A stretch of 64,000 bases of DNA, taken from contig CAZVHP010000005.1 of the NCBI GenBank assembly GCA_964627305.1, positions 62,001-126,000 of the forward strand. Direction: 5' to 3'. The position numbers and the translations under genes were made by a program. This stretch comes from WJKG01 sp964627305 (GTDB lineage Bacteria; Zixibacteria; MSB-5A5; GN15; FEB-12). This document shows, in pieces, positions 62,401 through 64,000 of the stretch. The notes beneath the pieces are model-generated. The model was not told the DNA's origin, ran no database searches, and worked only from the letters and a program-made list of their open reading frames with translations. How positions within the stretch are numbered: the first letter of the stretch is position 1; each line of letters begins with the position of its first letter.

Positions 62401-64000
62401 CCAGATGCAGAATGTCCGCACCGTTATCGACACGGGTCGTGAGTTCAAGGAGGAGGCACCGACAAAAGTCGGAGATCAATGGCGCTGGTACTTCACCAAC
62501 GTCCAGCCGTTCCGCAACGGTGAAGGGGTTATCACGGCTGCCATGGTGATTGCGCACGACATCACGGACACCATGAAGGCGCAGACTGCCCTCAAGGAGG
62601 AGCGGGATTTCGTTCGGTCGCTGCTCGATACGGCCAACAGCCTTATCGTCTGCCTTGATTCTGAGGCGCGGATTACGGTCTTCAACGATGAGTGTGAGCG
62701 CGTTACAGGCTACCGACGGGATGAAGTGATCGGCAGGCGCTGGCCGGAGGTGTTCCTGCCTGACGATGCTGTTCACAACGGTTTAGAGGACTTCGTTGCG
62801 TGGGTGAAAGCCCATCCCCGTGACAGCTACGAAGGCCCGCTGCGGGTGCGAAGCGGCGAAGTGCGTACCATTCTCTGGTCCAACTCGGCATTGATTTCGG
62901 AGGATGGGAAGACCGTCACGGCTCTGGCGGTCGGGCAGGACATCACGGAGCGCAAGCGTGCGGAGCAGGCCGTAAGCGATAGCGAGGAGCGACTGCGTCA
63001 TCTGGCGGAGGCAACTCCGGTGCCCATGAGTATTACCGGTTTCCCGGAAGGCGACATTCTGTACTACAACCAGCCTTTCCTTGATCTGTTCGGTATCAGC
63101 GCAGAACAGACCAGTGATGTCACTGTTGCCTATTTCTACGACGATCTGGCCGACCGTCGAAAACTGCACGAGACGGTATCGCGTGACGGAGGCGTTCGCA
63201 ACTACGAAATCAGAGGACACAACTACAACGGTCAGGGATTCTGGGTAACTATATCCTCGCATCGGACGGTCTACGAGGGTCGCGACGTGCTGGTTACAGG
63301 ATACTACGACATTACTGAACGAAAGCACAGCGAGGCAGCACTCCGATATCGTGTCGCTTTTGAGCAGCTCGTCACGAGCATTTCTACCCGGTTCATCAAT
63401 ATTCCTCCTGAGAGGCTTGAGCCGGAGATTGACCGGGCGCTGGACGAGATACGCACGTTCACCGAATCAGATCTCGTTGTTGTCCGATTGTTCGATGCAA
63501 ATCAGGCCGGACAGCGGTTCGCGATTTCTGTTGATGAGACATTCCGGAATCGCGCGGCGGGGAAACGGGCACCGATTACCCTTTCCGAGCATGAGTGGCT
63601 GCGACGAATGTTCCTTGAACAGGGAAGCCTGCGGTTCGATTCCAGGGAACACGCCCGCCAGATCGAACCAGCCGCGGTTCGCGCTCTGGAGCATCTTGAG
63701 GTCGAGGCGGCCCTGGTGGCACCGATCATGTACCGTGGTCGCCTGATCGGATCACTTGGACTGGCGCAGATGGATACAAGCCGGGCGTGGACCGATGACG
63801 AATTCACGTTGATCAAGATTGTTGCCGAAATCCTCGCCAATGTGTTCGAGCACCGACGATTCGAACATAAGTTGGTGAAGGCCACACAAGCGAAGTATGA
63901 TCAGGTGCGGGAGATCGCGGGTGGCGTCTCGCATGAGATCCACAACGCCCTCTTCCCCGCCCTCAGCGGAGTTGAGAAACTGCGCCAGCGGTTGCCTGAG
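59444..64000 (+). CDS. Large hybrid sensor histidine kinase (FG-GAP propeller, six PAS, GAF, HisKA), partial at the window end
   Basis: 1519 codons in the window, still open at the edge. The GTG at 59444 has GGGGA upstream and begins a lipoprotein-like signal with lipobox VGVLVGC. Residues about 30-475 form a beta-propeller-like sensor with FG-GAP/VCBS Ca loops (DFDGDGVCDL, DVDGDGSSEL, DWDGDGLEDV). A transmembrane segment lies near 480-500, then six PAS domains start near 549, 675, 800, 928, 1053 and 1179. A GAF domain spans about 1300-1470. The HisKA motif GGVSHEIHNALFP near 1490 keeps the His. The kinase ATPase domain is beyond the window. The ligand and partner regulator are unknown. Confidence 0.88.
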   Translation, partial: MTYARCALLLSLLVGVLVGCAADEGVEPAIVAVVTPEEPSILPYRFSLVRQDVVGDQDGRATRGQIIAVDPDRMCSGGAIYLIDNWRPGSGLSSAIFHHDRQMQTAQAHLHIPTLRIQDHLVHDFDGDGVCDLALTYVTRDSLWLHVVSPVHSTLFRLLLTTGVDLDGDGTWDGGSDLIDLIDVDGDGSSELLIGCDVSYDLYPRQLVCVDLTEQSIRWRFDIANIVGQQLRVLTHPRTGEPVLIVPLQSKGNAAVTAIMADTASYVAALDADGELLWYRQVGAVFEPATTMYADWDGDGLEDVYIPRHLRLDPSHSDKACGSDVLILNAAGDVLDSVVIDTVELAVWTASGDLNNDGRPEFVHRLSDDRLQVFNERLERVRSVRLPTRISSPMPIHDVTGTGTRHLLVSTADRGLWLFDDRLSVVAYLENAPGAVVGWATPTDDKPGFSLILANRDRTELFLYELRPSGPVNFVLRHPWLTFFAITIPLTLSVILLLLSWRRTRRQNRVISNQRDALNDTIDRLTRTQARLVEAEKLTDALRALEVSEENFRNLAEHALQGILVYQDERIVFVNRAACSLLGRSEQTMTSMTIREFFQKVVAPEYRDMLMERFRARMAGDSEPAHYESRVITAAGESRWVEVYAARVMFHGNPAVHIALADITERKLAEMALRDREQHYRLLVNGVRALIGQVARDGTVEFVNEPGAATIGLPADQIIGRNIRELFPPESAENQMENLKRIMTTGKEELIHETLILQGELRRYLSVIRPVTDAAGRPRAILVIGTDVSDMYQTELALKEERDFVRSLLDTATSLIVTLDKDACITEFNPECERVTGYKREEVLGQHWPSLFLPEDMRREAPEDFVQWVRDNPRGIYEGRIVTRYGNERTMLWSISAIIPDDSDHLVALAVGQDITDRKAAEQALRESEERYRLLVHNVRAGIALVDREGQFLFINEVGAKAHGKPAEQLVGKTMHELFPHELANYQMQNVRTVIDTGREFKEEAPTKVGDQWRWYFTNVQPFRNGEGVITAAMVIAHDITDTMKAQTALKEERDFVRSLLDTANSLIVCLDSEARITVFNDECERVTGYRRDEVIGRRWPEVFLPDDAVHNGLEDFVAWVKAHPRDSYEGPLRVRSGEVRTILWSNSALISEDGKTVTALAVGQDITERKRAEQAVSDSEERLRHLAEATPVPMSITGFPEGDILYYNQPFLDLFGISAEQTSDVTVAYFYDDLADRRKLHETVSRDGGVRNYEIRGHNYNGQGFWVTISSHRTVYEGRDVLVTGYYDITERKHSEAALRYRVAFEQLVTSISTRFINIPPERLEPEIDRALDEIRTFTESDLVVVRLFDANQAGQRFAISVDETFRNRAAGKRAPITLSEHEWLRRMFLEQGSLRFDSREHARQIEPAAVRALEHLEVEAALVAPIMYRGRLIGSLGLAQMDTSRAWTDDEFTLIKIVAEILANVFEHRRFEHKLVKATQAKYDQVREIAGGVSHEIHNALFPALSGVEKLRQRLPE
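61465..62980 (+). repeat. Tandem duplication of a PAS-domain pair inside the sensor kinase
   Basis: PAS 2-3 and PAS 4-5 correspond at a constant offset of 756 bases (252 aa): the EERDFVRSLLDTA start of PAS 3 at 61841 recurs at 62597. The PAS 3 and PAS 5 halves are close to identical in several blocks (ECERVTGY), while PAS 2 and PAS 4 have diverged. Boundaries are approximate. Confidence 0.75.

Noticed and set aside
61634..62776. 380-codon minus-strand open frame
   Set aside because: Antisense to the PAS array, which is clearly coding on the plus strand.

Overview
The window is about 57% GC by eye, gene-dense bacterial chromosome from a Gram-negative organism: it encodes LptD, a BamD-like lipoprotein and a LolA-like carrier. 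Two secreted proteins end in a dockerin-like pair of Ca-loop helices closed by a Pro-rich tail with a terminal Cys-Pro, and another ends in a FlgD/T9SS-like beta domain. In my experience this style is typical of the FCB group, especially candidate phylum Zixibacteria. That placement is inference from protein style, not from a marker-gene tree. A CoM-free Hdr/thiol-fumarate-reductase operon and an orphan citrate-lyase alpha subunit hint at anaerobic metabolism.

Layout. (1) 160-11880, minus strand: the information-processing operon rimP-nusA-infB-ylxP-rbfA-nrnA-truB-ribF-rpsO-pnp-M16 protease, tightly packed with several 4-35 bp overlaps. It starts at a good sigma70 promoter with a 27-bp palindrome at the expected +1. 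(2) proS, then the only plus-strand gene of the left half, tRNA-Arg(CCG). (3) 14036-16722: three secreted proteins (two clear paralogues and a looser relative), each followed 15-20 nt after its stop by the same hairpin-forming repeat. (4) 16924-21010: murein-peptide cluster (NlpC/P60 peptidase, dipeptide epimerase, amidase, small membrane protein). (5) 21107-40292, minus strand: aminotransferase, transketolase, coaE, polA, nadD, bamD-like, lytic transglycosylase, rimO, lolA-like, ftsK, HU, lptD, AlaX-type editing protein, FAH-family hydrolase.

(6) 40532-52874, accessory and surface region: a large M4 metalloprotease with thrombospondin type 3 repeats, citF, a frameshifted cupredoxin-like/dockerin protein, a response regulator paired with a sensor-kinase-like protein that has lost every catalytic motif, and an 854-aa secreted protein. 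(7) 53065-57919: an outer-surface or periplasmic hypothetical and the four-gene hdrC-hdrB-tfrB-tfrA-like operon, with its own promoter and a leader hairpin. (8) Divergent from that, rpmG-rpmB, then a DUF202 membrane protein. (9) 59444 to the window end: a very large lipoprotein-like sensor histidine kinase (FG-GAP propeller, TM, six PAS, GAF, HisKA) that runs off the edge.

No CRISPR array, insertion sequence, integrase, phage gene or rRNA was seen. The most interesting material is the pseudo-kinase two-gene signalling module, the Hdr/Tfr operon with a hairpin leader, the three secreted proteins with a conserved post-stop hairpin, and the shared Ca-binding surface modules.
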